Source: Bradyrhizobium cosmicum
GTDB lineage: Bacteria > Pseudomonadota > Alphaproteobacteria > Rhizobiales > Xanthobacteraceae
DNA length: 64,000 nt
Assembly (NCBI RefSeq): GCF_007290395.2
Contig: NZ_CP041656.2
Location: 1,860,001 to 1,924,000, forward strand
Direction of reading: 5' to 3'
Shown: one piece after another, positions 19,184-29,354 of the stretch
Layout of the letters: each line of letters begins with the position of its first letter
Numbering within the stretch: the first letter of the stretch is position 1
Translations under genes and position numbers: made by a program
The notes under the pieces: generated by a model
Told to the model about the DNA's origin: nothing
Database searches by the model: none
Seen by the model: the letters and a program-made list of their open reading frames with translations, nothing else

Positions 19184-21463
19184 ATGGATTCGATCGTGCA
19201 ACCCGCCGCCACGGAGCAGCCGTCGTCGTCGCGCAACCGGCTGCTGCTGACGGTCTACACCGCTGCGATCTTCGTCAGTGCGCTGCTGCTGTTCTCGGTG
19301 CAGCCGCTGTTCACGAAGATGGTGCTGCCGCGGCTCGGCGGCTCGCCGGCGGTGTGGTCGGTGGCGATGGTGTTCTTCCAGTCGCTGCTGCTGGCCGGCT
19401 ATGCCTATGCGCATCTGCTGATGCAGACCAGGAATCGCGTCATCCCGGTGGTGGTGCATCTCCTGCTTCTGGTGCTGGCCTTCGTGACCCTGCCGCTCGG
19501 CATCGCCTCTGCTTACGGCGAGCCGCCGGCGTCGGGTTATGCGTTCTGGCTGCTCGGACTGTTCGTGGTCTCGATCGGACTGCCGTTCTTCGCACTCGCC
19601 GCCAACAATCCGCTGCTGCAGGCCTGGTTCGTCCGCACCGGCCATCCCGCCGGGCACGATCCCTATTTCCTCTATGCCTCCTCCAACATCGGCAGCTTCC
19701 TCGCGCTGTTGTCCTATCCGTTCCTGCTGGAGCCGATCTTCACGCTGCACACGCAGAACCGGCTCTGGACCGGCGGCTATGGCGTCCTGATCCTCCTGAT
19801 CGCCGCCTGCGGCGCGCTTCTGCTGCGCTCGCCGAAGCTCGCGATCGTCGATGCGCAAACCGCGGACGTCGATGCGCCCGCTCCAAGCCTGTTGACGCGG
19901 CTGCGCTGGATTTTCCTGGCCGCGGCGCCGTCCGGCCTGCTCATCGCCGTGACCGCACACATCTCGACCGACGTCGCGGCCGCGCCGCTGCTGTGGGTGC
20001 TGCCGCTGTCGCTGTATCTGTTGACCTGGGTGGTGGTGTTCCAGTCGCGGCCGCTCTTGCCGCACAAATGGATGCTGATGCTGCAGCCGGTCGCGATCGC
20101 GGGCGTCGTTGTCCTGCTGGCGTTCGGCGGCGAGCAGAACCTGCTGCTCACGCTCGGCGGTCACCAGCTCTGCTTCTTCGTCATCGCCATGGCCTGCCAT
20201 GGCGAGCTGGCGCGGACCCGGCCGGCGGCCAGATATCTCACAGGATTCTATGTCGCGCTGTCGTTCGGCGGCATGGTCGGTGGGCTGTTCGCGGGCCTGG
20301 TGGCGCCGTTCACTTTCTCGTGGATCGCCGAATATCCCATCCTGGTCGCGCTCGCCGCGCTGTGCCGGCCGCCCGCGAACGAGCGGCTGGCGGGCATCGT
20401 CAAATGGTACTGGCTGGCGCTCGCAGCGCTCGCGGTGGCGCTCGTCGTGCCGTCCACCATGACGGGCGGCCTCTCGACTTGGTTCGAGGATCACCGCGTC
20501 TGGGTGGCCGGTGCCGTCGGTGTTCTCGCCGCCTTGCTGGCGCTCGCGCTCAATGCCGGTCGCTGGAAGATATTTGCCACCGTGGCGCTCGCGCTGGCGT
20601 TGATCCGCGTCTATCCCGCGGACGAGGGCCGCGTCACGACGGTGCGCAGCTTCTTCGGCGTGCACAAGATCGTGGTGACGCCCGGCGGCTATTTCCACGT
20701 GCTGATGCACGGCACCACCATTCACGGCGCCGAGCGCTTCCGCAACAATGACGGCACGCCTGTTACCGGCCGGCCCGAGCCGATCACCTATTATCACAAG
20801 GACGGCGGTATCGGGCAGGCCATCACGGCCATCCGCGAGCGCAAGGGCGTACCGCTGAAGGTGGCTGCGATCGGCGTCGGATCGGGTACGCTCGCCTGCG
20901 CGGCCGAACCGGGTGAGGACTGGAAATTCTTCGAGATCGACCAGTCCATGGTCGACGCGGCCAGTGACCCGAAGAACTTCCGCTACATATCGAGTTGCAT
21001 GCCGGGCCTGAAGCCGGTGATTGGCGATGCCCGCCTCACCTTCGCGAAGGAGCCCGACGGTGTCTATGACCTGATCATCGTCGATGCCTATTCGTCGGAT
21101 GCGATCCCGATCCATCTCGCCACCGAAGAGGCGATGAAGATCTACAAGGACAAGCTCGCCCCGCACGGCGCCGTGGTGATGCACGTCTCCAACCGGCACC
21201 TCGATCTCGAGACTGTCGTGGTCGGCATCGCCGATGCCAACGATCTGAAGAGCTGGGTCTTCAACGAGGATTCCGGGCGCGATTCCGATTACATCTTCTC
21301 GACCGACGTCGTCATCTCGGCGCGCGAAGAGGAAGATGTCGGCAAGCTCGTTTCATCCAAATCATGGGAGCTGACCGAAGCCGACGACAGGGTGCGGGTC
21401 TGGACCGACGATTATTCCAACATACTCGGCGCGCTGTATCGGCGTTTGAGGGATGGAGAGTAG
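19184..21463 (+). CDS. Membrane-fused spermidine-synthase-like protein
   Basis: The 759-aa product has an N-terminal multi-helix membrane region (about residues 20-470, starting RLLLTVYTAAIFVSALLLFS) fused to a C-terminal SAM-type Rossmann domain. That domain shows KVAAIGVGSGTLACAA, FFEIDQSMVDAA and VIGDARLTF, the spermidine-synthase order of motifs. Such fused proteins are widespread in bacteria, but their substrate is not established. The ATG at 19184 follows CCGGAGCTTCC; the frame is open further up, but that part runs through the repeat. The stand-alone synthase catalytic aspartate region reads DAYSSDAIPIHL. Confidence 0.85.
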   Translation: MDSIVQPAATEQPSSSRNRLLLTVYTAAIFVSALLLFSVQPLFTKMVLPRLGGSPAVWSVAMVFFQSLLLAGYAYAHLLMQTRNRVIPVVVHLLLLVLAFVTLPLGIASAYGEPPASGYAFWLLGLFVVSIGLPFFALAANNPLLQAWFVRTGHPAGHDPYFLYASSNIGSFLALLSYPFLLEPIFTLHTQNRLWTGGYGVLILLIAACGALLLRSPKLAIVDAQTADVDAPAPSLLTRLRWIFLAAAPSGLLIAVTAHISTDVAAAPLLWVLPLSLYLLTWVVVFQSRPLLPHKWMLMLQPVAIAGVVVLLAFGGEQNLLLTLGGHQLCFFVIAMACHGELARTRPAARYLTGFYVALSFGGMVGGLFAGLVAPFTFSWIAEYPILVALAALCRPPANERLAGIVKWYWLALAALAVALVVPSTMTGGLSTWFEDHRVWVAGAVGVLAALLALALNAGRWKIFATVALALALIRVYPADEGRVTTVRSFFGVHKIVVTPGGYFHVLMHGTTIHGAERFRNNDGTPVTGRPEPITYYHKDGGIGQAITAIRERKGVPLKVAAIGVGSGTLACAAEPGEDWKFFEIDQSMVDAASDPKNFRYISSCMPGLKPVIGDARLTFAKEPDGVYDLIIVDAYSSDAIPIHLATEEAMKIYKDKLAPHGAVVMHVSNRHLDLETVVVGIADANDLKSWVFNEDSGRDSDYIFSTDVVISAREEEDVGKLVSSKSWELTEADDRVRVWTDDYSNILGALYRRLRDGE

Positions 21464-21480
21464 GGCGTTTCGATCTCTCA

Positions 21481-21530
21481 TGCCCCGGCCGCAGCGTAGC
21501 GCTTCTTCAGCGGTGCGCTGCATCCGGGAC
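21481..21530. repeat. Short palindromic repeat, CCGGCCGCAGCGTAGCGC type
   Basis: TGCCCCGGCCGCAGCG and CGCTGCATCCGGGAC form imperfect arms around GTAGCGCTTCTTCAGCGG. It resembles the right half of the element at 9354-9454. It lies between converging genes, where it could act as a bidirectional transcript end. Confidence 0.55.
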
Positions 21531-21543
21531 ACGAGACTGAGGC

Positions 21544-22599
21544 TTACGGCTCCACCGGCGTCCCCGCCGGCAACGCAATGCCCTTCTCGCCCGCGACCTG
21601 CCGCAGCAGGTCCGGCTGGTCCGAGATGATGCCGTCGACGCCGAGCTCGATCATGCGCGCCATGTCGTCGCGCTTGTTGACCGTCCACACCACGACGCGC
21701 AGTCCGAGCGTGTGGGCCTCGGTGATCAGCGCCTCCGTGACATCGCCAAGATAGGGCGACCAGATCGCGCCGCCCGCAGCCTTGATCGTCCGCGGCAGCG
21801 AGCCACCGTGATCGGCCGGACTGAAGCCTGCCGTCCAGCTGGTGGCCTTGTCGAGCGCGATGGTCGGCGCGGAGCCGCGCTGGAGCGTCAGGTACACGGT
21901 CGCAATCTTGGGCGCCTGCTGCTGGACCAGACGCAGGGTCCGCCAGTCGAACGACTGGATCATGACGCGATCGGAAAATCCCTCGGCCTCGATCAACCCG
22001 AGCAGTCTTGCGACAAAAGCCTGCGGATCGAGCGCCTCGTCGGGGTGCTTCGGATTTATCTTGGTCTCGATGTTGAAGCGCACGCGGGTGTTGCCGGACT
22101 TGCGCACCAGCGCGAACAGCTCGCCGAGGGTGGGAATGCGCGTTCCCGGCATTGCGCGTTGGTCGGGGAATTGTTTCGCGTAAGAACTGTCCGGCCGGAT
22201 CTGGCCGACGTCATAGGTCCTGACGTCTTCAAGCCGAAGCTTGATGAATGGCGTCCCTGGCGCAGCGATGTAGCCGCCGTTTCGATCTCGCGCGAGATCG
22301 GGGTTGAGACCACGCTCATGCGACACGATCACCTCGCCGTCGGCGGTGATGCCGACGTCAAGCTCCAGCGTGTCCACGCCCATTGTCAACGCGTTGGCAA
22401 AAGCAGGCAGGGTGTTTTCCGGCAGCAGCGCCCGCCCGCCGCGATGCGCCTCAAGGTCAAAGGCCAGGTCGGATCCCATGGCATCTCCCGCAACCAGAAC
22501 CGAGAGCGCGGTCAGTATTATCGCTGCACGTGATGTCATCACAGTCCGAGAGGCGGTGGAAAGCACGGCATTAAAACGCATTCTGCGCGCCGGGCCCAT
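21544..22599 (-). CDS. Glycerophosphodiester phosphodiesterase (secreted)
   Basis: GDPD-family hydrolase splitting glycerophosphodiesters to glycerol-3-phosphate and alcohol. The full frame is 351 aa. The catalytic start is EAHRGGRALLPENTLPAF, followed by the metal-binding DTLELDVGITADGEVIVSH; the barrel ends GVDGIISDQPDLL. A hydrophobic export segment (AAIILTALSVLVAG) precedes it, so it acts in the periplasm. The start at 22599 has AGGAAAG eight bases upstream. An internal ATG at 22539 (MTSRAAIILT) would give a more classical signal peptide. Confidence 0.92.
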   Translation of the reverse strand: MGPARRMRFNAVLSTASRTVMTSRAAIILTALSVLVAGDAMGSDLAFDLEAHRGGRALLPENTLPAFANALTMGVDTLELDVGITADGEVIVSHERGLNPDLARDRNGGYIAAPGTPFIKLRLEDVRTYDVGQIRPDSSYAKQFPDQRAMPGTRIPTLGELFALVRKSGNTRVRFNIETKINPKHPDEALDPQAFVARLLGLIEAEGFSDRVMIQSFDWRTLRLVQQQAPKIATVYLTLQRGSAPTIALDKATSWTAGFSPADHGGSLPRTIKAAGGAIWSPYLGDVTEALITEAHTLGLRVVVWTVNKRDDMARMIELGVDGIISDQPDLLRQVAGEKGIALPAGTPVEP

Positions 22600-22720
22600 T
22601 CTAAAGGCTTTCCTGCCTCAATTCATTCCCAAGCCGGCGCATTTTCCTGTTGTCGACAGCTGCGGTGCCTGCCCGTATCTTCCGCGGATTGCCATTTGAC
22701 GCGCGTGACGGGATTTTCGC

Positions 22721-25700
22721 ATGAACCGCGCCCGCTTGTTTGTCGCATTTCTGGTCATGGCCCTGTTGTCCGGGCCGGCTTTCACCCAGCGCGGCAACGA
22801 TTTTGATTCGCTGGTCGCTCAGATGAACGCGGCAACGCAGGCCGGCCACTGGGCCGAGGGGCTGGCTGCTGCCCAGAAGCTGGAAAATCTGGTGCGCCGC
22901 CGGCAGGGCGCCGACAACATGAACTATGCCGGCGTGCTGCACAACGAGGGCATGTTCCTCCACGATCTCGGCCGCTTCCCGGAAGCCGTCGACAAGCTCA
23001 ACGCAGCGCTCGCCATCAAGCTGCGCAACAACGACGTCGCCTCCACGCTACGCACTTCGAACATCCTGGTCGGATCGCTCGGCATGCTCGAGCGCCGGGC
23101 GGAGGCGACCGCGGTCGCCGAGCGGGCGCTTGCGCTCGGCACCAGTGCTTTTGGCGCCAACGACGGCAGGCTTGCCGGGACGCTGTCGGCGCTCGGCGGG
23201 CTAGCGCGCGACAACGAGAACTTCAAGGAAGCGGCCGGCTATCTCGAACGGGCGCTCTCGGCCTTGCAAGCTGCCAACGCGCCGCCCCTGGATGTCGCTT
23301 CCGCGATGGACGATCTTGGAGATGTCTACGGACTGCTCGGGCGCTTCGACGACGGCGAGCGACTGCTGAAGCAGGGGATCGAGCTGCTCGATCGCAGTTT
23401 TGGCAAGAATGCCGAGACCACGCCGAACTACGACAAGATGCTCAACGATCTCGGCAACCTCTATCTGGACGCCGGTCGACTGCCCGATGCCGAGGCGGCG
23501 ATGCGGCGGGCGCTTGCCATCACGCGAGCACGAAACGGCGACGCGCATCCGAATGTCGCGGCCACAATGGGTAATCTCGCCACCGTGCTCAAACACGAGG
23601 CGCGCCATGCCGAGGCCGAAAGCTCTATCAGCAGACCCTTCAGGTCTACGAGAGGCTCTACGGTCCCAATCACCCGACGACCGCGATCGGGCTGAACAAC
23701 CTCGCCAACGTCTACTCGGCGCAAGGAAAGCACGATGCGGCCGCAGGCCTCCAGGAGCGGGTGCTCGCGATCTACGAAAAGGCGTTCGGCCCGGAGAGCC
23801 CGGACGCCGGTCGTGCCCTGAACAATCTCGCGAACAGCTACGGGGATCTGGGACGCAATGCGCAGGCGCTCGATCTCTACCGGCGCTCGCTGACCGCCAT
23901 GGAGCGCAAGTTCGGGGAAGGCAGCGGCCCGACTGCACTGGCGGCGGGCTCGCTCGGACAGGCCCTGATGGACGCTGGCCGCATGGATGAGGCCCGGCCA
24001 TATCTGGTGCGCTGCCTGGAGATCGACGAGCGCGTGCTCGGCGGCACGCATCCGCAACTCGTCAAGGACCTGCGCAGCATCGCGCTTCTCGACCTCAAGA
24101 CTGGCAACATGATCGATGCACGCAGCCGGCTTGGTCGCGCGCTTGCGATCGCGCAGGACAGGCTCGGGCCACGGCATCACGATTCCATCGCCACGATGAT
24201 CAACCTGGCCGACGCCGACCGCCGCGAGGGTAAGTGGCCGGATGCCCTGGCGCGGCTACGGCTCGCTGCAGCCGCGCTGAACGCCGAGAAGAATACGCAG
24301 TTCGTCCGTTTTCCCGAGATCGATCCCTGGCTGATCGATGCGATCTGGCGCGTCTCCGACGGCAAGCCCGACAATGCCGCAAAGGACGAGGCCTTCGGCG
24401 CCGCTCAGCGCGCGCACGAGACCAGCGCGGGTGCCGCGCTGTCGCAGATGGCGGCCCGGTTCGGCGCCGGCAACGATGCGATCGCCGGACTGGTGAGGCG
24501 GCAGCAGGATCTGAAAACCAGCCTCGAAACGCTCGACAAGCGGGTCACCTCCGAACTCGGGCAGGCGGACGGCAAGCGCAACGACGCACTGATCGCCAGC
24601 CTGCGCGCGCAGACGGCGCAAACGCGTAAATTGCTCGAAGACGTCTCGGCCCAGCTCGACCGTAGCTTTCCGGCCTATGCTGAATTGTCCAATCCGCAAC
24701 CGCTGTCCATCGCGCAAACGCAGGGGCTGCTGAAGCCCGACGAGACTCTGGTGGCGTTCATCGTGCGCGGTGACAAGACCTACGCCTTGGCGGTGACCCG
24801 TGAGGCAAGCGCGCTGCGTCAGATTGCGCTCGGCAGCCGCGAGATCGGCGACCGTGTTGCTCATCTCCGGCTCGGGCTCGCCAATCCCGAGGCAGTCCAA
24901 TCGTCATTCGACCTCGATGCGTCCTTCGAACTCTACAATGCGCTGTTCGGCCCGATATCGGCCGACATCGCCGGCAAGCCAAAACTGCTGGTCGTCCCGG
25001 CCGGTGCGCTCACCAGCCTGCCGTTTCATGTGCTGGTGACCAAGAAGCCCGACACGGCGTCTGCCGACCGCTTTCGACAGGCGGCATGGCTGCTCAATGA
25101 GCGCGCCATCACGGTGTTGCCATCGGTGCCGAGCCTGCGCGCGCTGCGCAGCCTTGCCAGGGACTCACGCGCGCAGAAGCCGTTCATCGGATTTGGCGAT
25201 CCGGTGTTGCGGCGTTTGCCGAGCGACAAGCGCGCGGGACGCAACGTGCAGCCATACCAGAGCTACTATGACGGCACTTCCGTTGATATCGAGCGCCTGC
25301 GCACGGGGCTGCCTTCGCTGCCGGAAACCGCGGGCGAGCTCCAGGCCGTGGCGCGTGCGCTCGGCGCCTCGCCGCAGGACGACGTCAAGCTCGGCTCAGC
25401 CGCGACCGTGACCAGCGTCAGCACGCTGCCGCTCGATCAATACCGTGTCATCGATTTCGCCACTCACGGCCTCGTTGCCGGCGAGGTCAGCGGCCTCAGC
25501 GAGCCCGCGCTCGTGCTGACATTGCCGGACAAGCCGACCAGCGACGATGACGGCCTGCTCACGGCAAGCCGCATCGCAAAACTCAAGCTGGATGCGGACT
25601 GGGCGGTGCTTTCGGCGTGCAACACGGCAGCCGGCGACAAGCCTGGCGCCGAGGGCCTGTCCGGCCTTGCGCGCGCGTTCTTCTACGCCGGCGCGCGGGC

Positions 25701-25908
25701 GCTTCTCGTCTCGCATTGGCCGGTCGATTCCGATGCGGCGGTGCGGTTGACCACGGGCGCCTTCTCCGAGCTCACAGCGCATCCCGGCATCGGCCGTGCC
25801 GAAGCGCTGCGCCGGTCGATGAAAGCCTTGATTGCCGACCGGTCGTCGTCGCGCAACGCCGATCCTGCCGTGTGGGCGCCGTTCGTGCTGGTGGGCGAGG
25901 GCGGTTGA
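22721..25908 (+). pseudogene. Secreted TPR-CHAT protein interrupted by a one-base frameshift
   Basis: Two frames form one gene. The first (22721-23695) codes a signal peptide (MNRARLFVAFLVMALLSGPA) and tetratricopeptide repeats. The second frame takes over at about 23620, its first ATG/GTG-type start being near 23761, and runs to 25908. It carries more TPRs (ALNNLANSYGDLGRNAQALD) and a C-terminal CHAT protease domain. The catalytic histidine is in DFATHGLVAGEVSGLSEPA and the cysteine in LSACNTAAGDKPGAEGLSG. At 23615-23622 the read is GCCGAAAG; one more A would restore GAA-AAG-CTC and continuous TPR sequence (KLYQQTLQVYERLYGPNHP). Frameshift or read error are both possible. The catalytic pair is intact. 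Confidence 0.85.
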
Positions 25909-25929
25909 CGCTGATCGCGCTCAATTGCC

Positions 25930-26721
25930 TCAGTTCTGGTAGTAATAGCCGCGCGGCTGATAAACCTGCCGCGGCTGAGGCTGATAATAGGAGCCCTGCT
26001 GGCCGTAGCCCTGGTTGTAATATTGCTGCGGCTGCTGCTGATAGACCTGCGCGTCATAGAGCGGGCGGTTGCCGCGCGGCGCCGGATAGCGCGCGCCGGT
26101 GTCGCTGCCGTCGGCCGGATAGATGTAGTTGTCGTCCTGCGGCATGTAGCGGCGGGCGGGCTGCGTCGGCGGCGCCAGATTCACCGGATCTCCCGACGTG
26201 GCGTACTGCTCCTCGGCCGGCTGCGGCGCACGGGCGACCGCGTTGTTGGTTCGGCCGCGCGGATTGCGGGCGAGCGCCACCTGCGCCGAGCCGGTCAGGG
26301 TCACCGTGGTGTTGAGCACGCCCTGCTGCTGCACCAGCGCATAGAGCGTCGAGGCGTTCTGGCGCGACAGCCGCACGCAGCCGTGCGAGGCGGGCGAGCC
26401 GAGCCGGCCGACCGAGTCGGTGCCGTGGATGGCGTGCCCGACCTTGGTGAAGAAGATCGCGTGCGGCATCGGCGCGTCGTCGAACTCCTTGGAGTAGTGA
26501 TCCTCTTCCATGCGGAAGGTGCGGAACGCGCCGTTCGGCGTTTCGCGCGAGGGGATGCCGGTCGACACCGGCCAGCGATAGCGCGCGACGCCGTCGACGG
26601 CGACGGTCATCTGCTGATTGTCTTTGTCGACGGTAATCTCGACCTTGGCCTGCGCCGTGCCGGCGCTCAAAAGCATCAATGATGCAAAAGCGATGAAATA
26701 AGAACGCATCTGGAAACGCAT
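25930..26721 (-). CDS. L,D-transpeptidase (YkuD family) with Gln/Tyr-rich tail
   Basis: Periplasmic enzyme forming 3-3 peptidoglycan cross-links or anchoring proteins to the wall. The ATG at 26721 follows GGAGG and gives 263 aa. A signal peptide ends near TAQA (residue 25). The YkuD domain ends with HGTDSVGRLGSPASHGCVRL, whose Cys (about residue 115) is the nucleophile. After about residue 190 a disordered tail rich in Gln, Tyr and Pro runs to the end. The frame is open 27 codons further upstream, but those lack a ribosome site and precede the signal peptide. Confidence 0.93.
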   Translation of the reverse strand: MRFQMRSYFIAFASLMLLSAGTAQAKVEITVDKDNQQMTVAVDGVARYRWPVSTGIPSRETPNGAFRTFRMEEDHYSKEFDDAPMPHAIFFTKVGHAIHGTDSVGRLGSPASHGCVRLSRQNASTLYALVQQQGVLNTTVTLTGSAQVALARNPRGRTNNAVARAPQPAEEQYATSGDPVNLAPPTQPARRYMPQDDNYIYPADGSDTGARYPAPRGNRPLYDAQVYQQQPQQYYNQGYGQQGSYYQPQPRQVYQPRGYYYQN

Positions 26722-27025
26722 TTGGATTCTGGCCTCCGGCCTGTTCACGCTAGGCGCCGCGGCTCTCCGTCCCCGGCGTGCAATATGCCTGCAATCCGGC
26801 ATTCGTTCCAGCGGCCTGCTCAGCCATCGTTAACGTGATGCCGGGCGTAAGCAAGGCCGCTTTGTGCCGCGCAGGCCGCGGCCCTGCTGACATTTTCGCG
26901 AGCGGACCCGTTCATGATGGCGCCAATTTGTCATGAAGACGCAACCAATTGGCCGCATCTGCGTTAGTGCAGCGCTGATCTCTCGGCCAGCGGCCATCGC
27001 GGCCGGCTCACCCTTAGGAAATCCA
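26722..27025. promoter_or_regulatory. Divergent intergenic region, ldt / glycine-zipper gene
   Basis: This 304-bp stretch separates the leftward L,D-transpeptidase gene from the rightward glycine-zipper gene, so promoters of both must lie here. I could not identify boxes or operators with confidence. Confidence 0.3.
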
Positions 27026-27349
27026 ATGAACAGAGTTCGTGTCGCCGCCGCTTCGTTGCCGGCCGGTCGTTCTGCCCGCCTGCTCTTCGCAGGCGCCGCC
27101 ATCCTGCTCGGCCTTTCGTGCCTGCCTCAGCCCGGTCACGCCCAGGGTATCGTGCGGGGCGCCCAGGAAGGCTCCTATGAAGGCAACCGCATCGCCGGCC
27201 CGGTGGGTGGCGCGGTCGGAGGCGTCGTCGGCGCTGGCGTAGGCGGTGCCGTGGGCGCGGTCGAGGGCGTGTTTGGCATTCCCCATCGCGGCCATCGCCG
27301 CTGCCGCGGCTATTATGACGGCCACAATCGCTTCCACTGCTACAGGTGA
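27026..27349 (+). CDS. Small secreted glycine-zipper protein
   Basis: The ATG at 27026 follows AGGAAATCCA and gives 107 aa. The signal peptide has a hydrophobic core [16 protein letters not shown] ending near GHAQ. The mature part has a GxxxG-type run ([20 protein letters not shown]), as in glycine-zipper membrane-inserting proteins. The end is basic and His/Tyr-rich ([20 protein letters not shown]). Probably periplasmic or outer-membrane associated. Exact function unknown. Confidence 0.75.
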   Translation: MNRVRVAAASLPAGRSARLLFAGAAILLGLSCLPQPGHAQGIVRGAQEGSYEGNRIAGPVGGAVGGVVGAGVGGAVGAVEGVFGIPHRGHRRCRGYYDGHNRFHCYR

Positions 27350-27360
27350 CGTCCACCGTC

Positions 27361-27396
27361 GTCATCCGGGCACGCGCTACGCGCACCCGGAATGAC
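27361..27396. repeat. 36-bp hairpin repeat between converging genes
   Basis: The left arm, GTCATCCGGGCACGCG, and the right arm, CGCGCACCCGGAATGAC, pair around the short central CTA. The ends match the GTCATTCCGG family at 18961-19062. It probably acts as a two-way transcription end. Confidence 0.75.
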
Positions 27397-27399
27397 AGC

Positions 27400-28161
27400 T
27401 CAATTCTTCAAACGGTACCCTGTTCGGAAAATCCACCAGATCACGGCGAGGCAAATCACCAGGAACGTCAGCGTCATGCCGATGCTGACGGCGACGCTGA
27501 CATCCGCGATCTCGTAGAAGCTCCAGCGGAAGCCGGAGATCAGGTAGACGACCGGGTTGAGCAGCGCCACCGTGCGCCAGGTCGGCGGCAGCATGTCGAT
27601 GGAATAGAAGCTGCCGCCTAGGAATGTCAGCGGCGTCACCACCAGCATCGGGATCATCTGGAGCTTTTCGAACCCGTCGGCCCAGATGCCGATGACGAAG
27701 CCGAACAGGCTGAACGTCACCGCCGTCAGCACCAGGAAGGTCAGCATCCAGACCGGGTGATGTATGTGCAGCGGCACGAACAAGCCGGCCGTGGCGAGGA
27801 TGATAAGCCCGAGAATGATCGACTTTGTCGCGGCGGCGCCGACATAGCCCAGCACGATCTCGACATAGGAAATCGGCGCCGACAGGATCTCGTAGATCGT
27901 GCCGGTGAACTTCGGGAAATAGATGCCGAAGGACGCGTTGGCGATGCTCTGCGTCAGCACCGAGAGCATGATCAGGCCCGGCACGATGAAGGTGCCGTAG
28001 CTGACGCCCTCGACCTGGCTAATGCGCGAGCCGATCGCGGCGCCGAACACCACGAAATACAGCGAGGTCGAGACGACCGGCGAGACGATGCTTTGCAGCA
28101 CCGTGCGCCAGGTGCGTGCCATTTCGAACAGATAGATGGCGCGGACTGCGCGATAGTTCAT
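27400..28161 (-). CDS. ABC-2 type exporter, permease subunit
   Basis: Six-helix inner-membrane permease of the ABC-2 (NodJ/DrrB-like) class, 253 aa. The N-terminus reads [20 protein letters not shown], the usual cytoplasmic lead-in of this family. The conserved [20 protein letters not shown] and [13 protein letters not shown] segments lie in the second half. It overlaps the ATPase gene by 4 bp and must form a complex with it. The substrate cannot be inferred; polysaccharide, lipid or drug export are all possible. Confidence 0.93.
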   Translation of the reverse strand: MNYRAVRAIYLFEMARTWRTVLQSIVSPVVSTSLYFVVFGAAIGSRISQVEGVSYGTFIVPGLIMLSVLTQSIANASFGIYFPKFTGTIYEILSAPISYVEIVLGYVGAAATKSIILGLIILATAGLFVPLHIHHPVWMLTFLVLTAVTFSLFGFVIGIWADGFEKLQMIPMLVVTPLTFLGGSFYSIDMLPPTWRTVALLNPVVYLISGFRWSFYEIADVSVAVSIGMTLTFLVICLAVIWWIFRTGYRLKN

Positions 28162-29081
28162 GACGTCCTCACGAGGTCGACGAAGATGTCCTCGAGCGAC
28201 GATTGCGTCGTGTCGAGATCGTTGAAGCGGATGCCGGCGTTGCGCAGGTCGCTGAGCAGGCTGGTGATGCCGGTGCGATCGCCCTTGGTGTCGTAGTCGT
28301 AGACCAGCATCGCGCCATTCTCGCTGAGGTCGAGCTCGTAATGGGCAAGGCTGTCGGGGAGCGAGGTGATCCTGTTCTGCAGATGCAGCGTCAGCCGCTT
28401 CTTGCCGAGCTTCTCCATCAAGGTCGCCTTATCCTCGACCAGCACGATCTCGCCCTTGTTGATGATGCCGATGCGGTCAGCCATCTCCTCGGCTTCCTCG
28501 ATGTAGTGCGTGGTCAGGATGATGGTGACGCCGGATTGCTGCAGCGTGCGCACCACCTCCCACATGCCCTTGCGCAGCTCGACGTCGACGCCGGCGGTGG
28601 GCTCGTCCAGGAACAGGATCTGCGGCTCGTGCGACAGCGCTTTCGCGATCATCACGCGGCGCTTCATGCCGCCGGAAAGCGTGATGATCTTGTTGTCCTT
28701 CTTGTCCCAGAGCGAGAGGTCTTTCAGCACCTTCTCGATGTGCGCAGGGTTCTTCGGCTTGCCGAACAGCCCCCGGGAGAAGCTCACGGTCGCCCATACA
28801 CTCTCGAACGCATCGGTGTGCAATTCCTGCGGCACCAGCCCGATCAGCGAGCGCGCCTTGCGGTAGGAGGTCCGGATGTCCTCGCCGCCCACGAGGACAC
28901 GGCCCTCGCTCGGATTGGCGATGCCGCAGATGATCGAGATCAGCGTGGTCTTGCCGGCGCCGTTCGGGCCGAGCAGCGCAAAGATCTCGCCTGGCTTGAT
29001 ATCGAGATTGACGTTCTTGAGCGCCTTGAAGCCGGACCCATAGGTCTTCGACAAATTGGCGACGGAGATGATGGAAGACAT
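28158..29081 (-). CDS. ABC-2 type exporter, ATP-binding subunit
   Basis: Cytoplasmic ATPase, 307 aa. Walker [11 protein letters not shown] lies near residues 38-47. The signature [15 protein letters not shown] and Walker [13 protein letters not shown] follow, with switch histidine in [16 protein letters not shown]. The C-terminal 90 residues form the accessory domain common to DrrA/NodI-like ATPases. First gene of a two-gene operon with the permease. All motifs intact. Confidence 0.95.
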   Translation of the reverse strand: MSSIISVANLSKTYGSGFKALKNVNLDIKPGEIFALLGPNGAGKTTLISIICGIANPSEGRVLVGGEDIRTSYRKARSLIGLVPQELHTDAFESVWATVSFSRGLFGKPKNPAHIEKVLKDLSLWDKKDNKIITLSGGMKRRVMIAKALSHEPQILFLDEPTAGVDVELRKGMWEVVRTLQQSGVTIILTTHYIEEAEEMADRIGIINKGEIVLVEDKATLMEKLGKKRLTLHLQNRITSLPDSLAHYELDLSENGAMLVYDYDTKGDRTGITSLLSDLRNAGIRFNDLDTTQSSLEDIFVDLVRTS

Positions 29082-29354
29082 GATGGCCGGCAGATTGGGG
29101 AGGGAGGCTGGAACCGTCCCGGGAGGGTGGTCAGCGGAGCCCTGAAATAGGAATGCACTTGCCCGGCCGCAATTGCCGGGAGAAAAATGGTCTCAAAACA
29201 GGCCGTTCGGTGGCTGGTTTCGGGCAAGTGTTGCGCGATGGTCACGGCCTGCTGCTAAGATTGCGGTTCACGCGGCTCTTTGTTGCGTCTGCGAGCAGGC
29301 CATGGCTACGATTCCGGCCAATCGCAAAGCGTAGTGTCCCCAGGGAAAAGATCG

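Noticed and set aside
18229..20751. 840-codon plus-strand frame
   Set aside because: Runs antisense through the PYROXD2-like gene and then out of frame through the spermidine-synthase-like gene; both of those have clear motifs.
19106..21199. 697-codon minus-strand frame
   Set aside because: Antisense of the spermidine-synthase-like gene; Gln/Arg/His-rich shadow.
22721..25908. TPR-CHAT gene as part of a CRISPR-linked (Craspase-like) defence system
   Set aside because: It has a signal peptide and no gRAMP/Cas7-11 or CRISPR array nearby; an exported CHAT protein does not fit that role.
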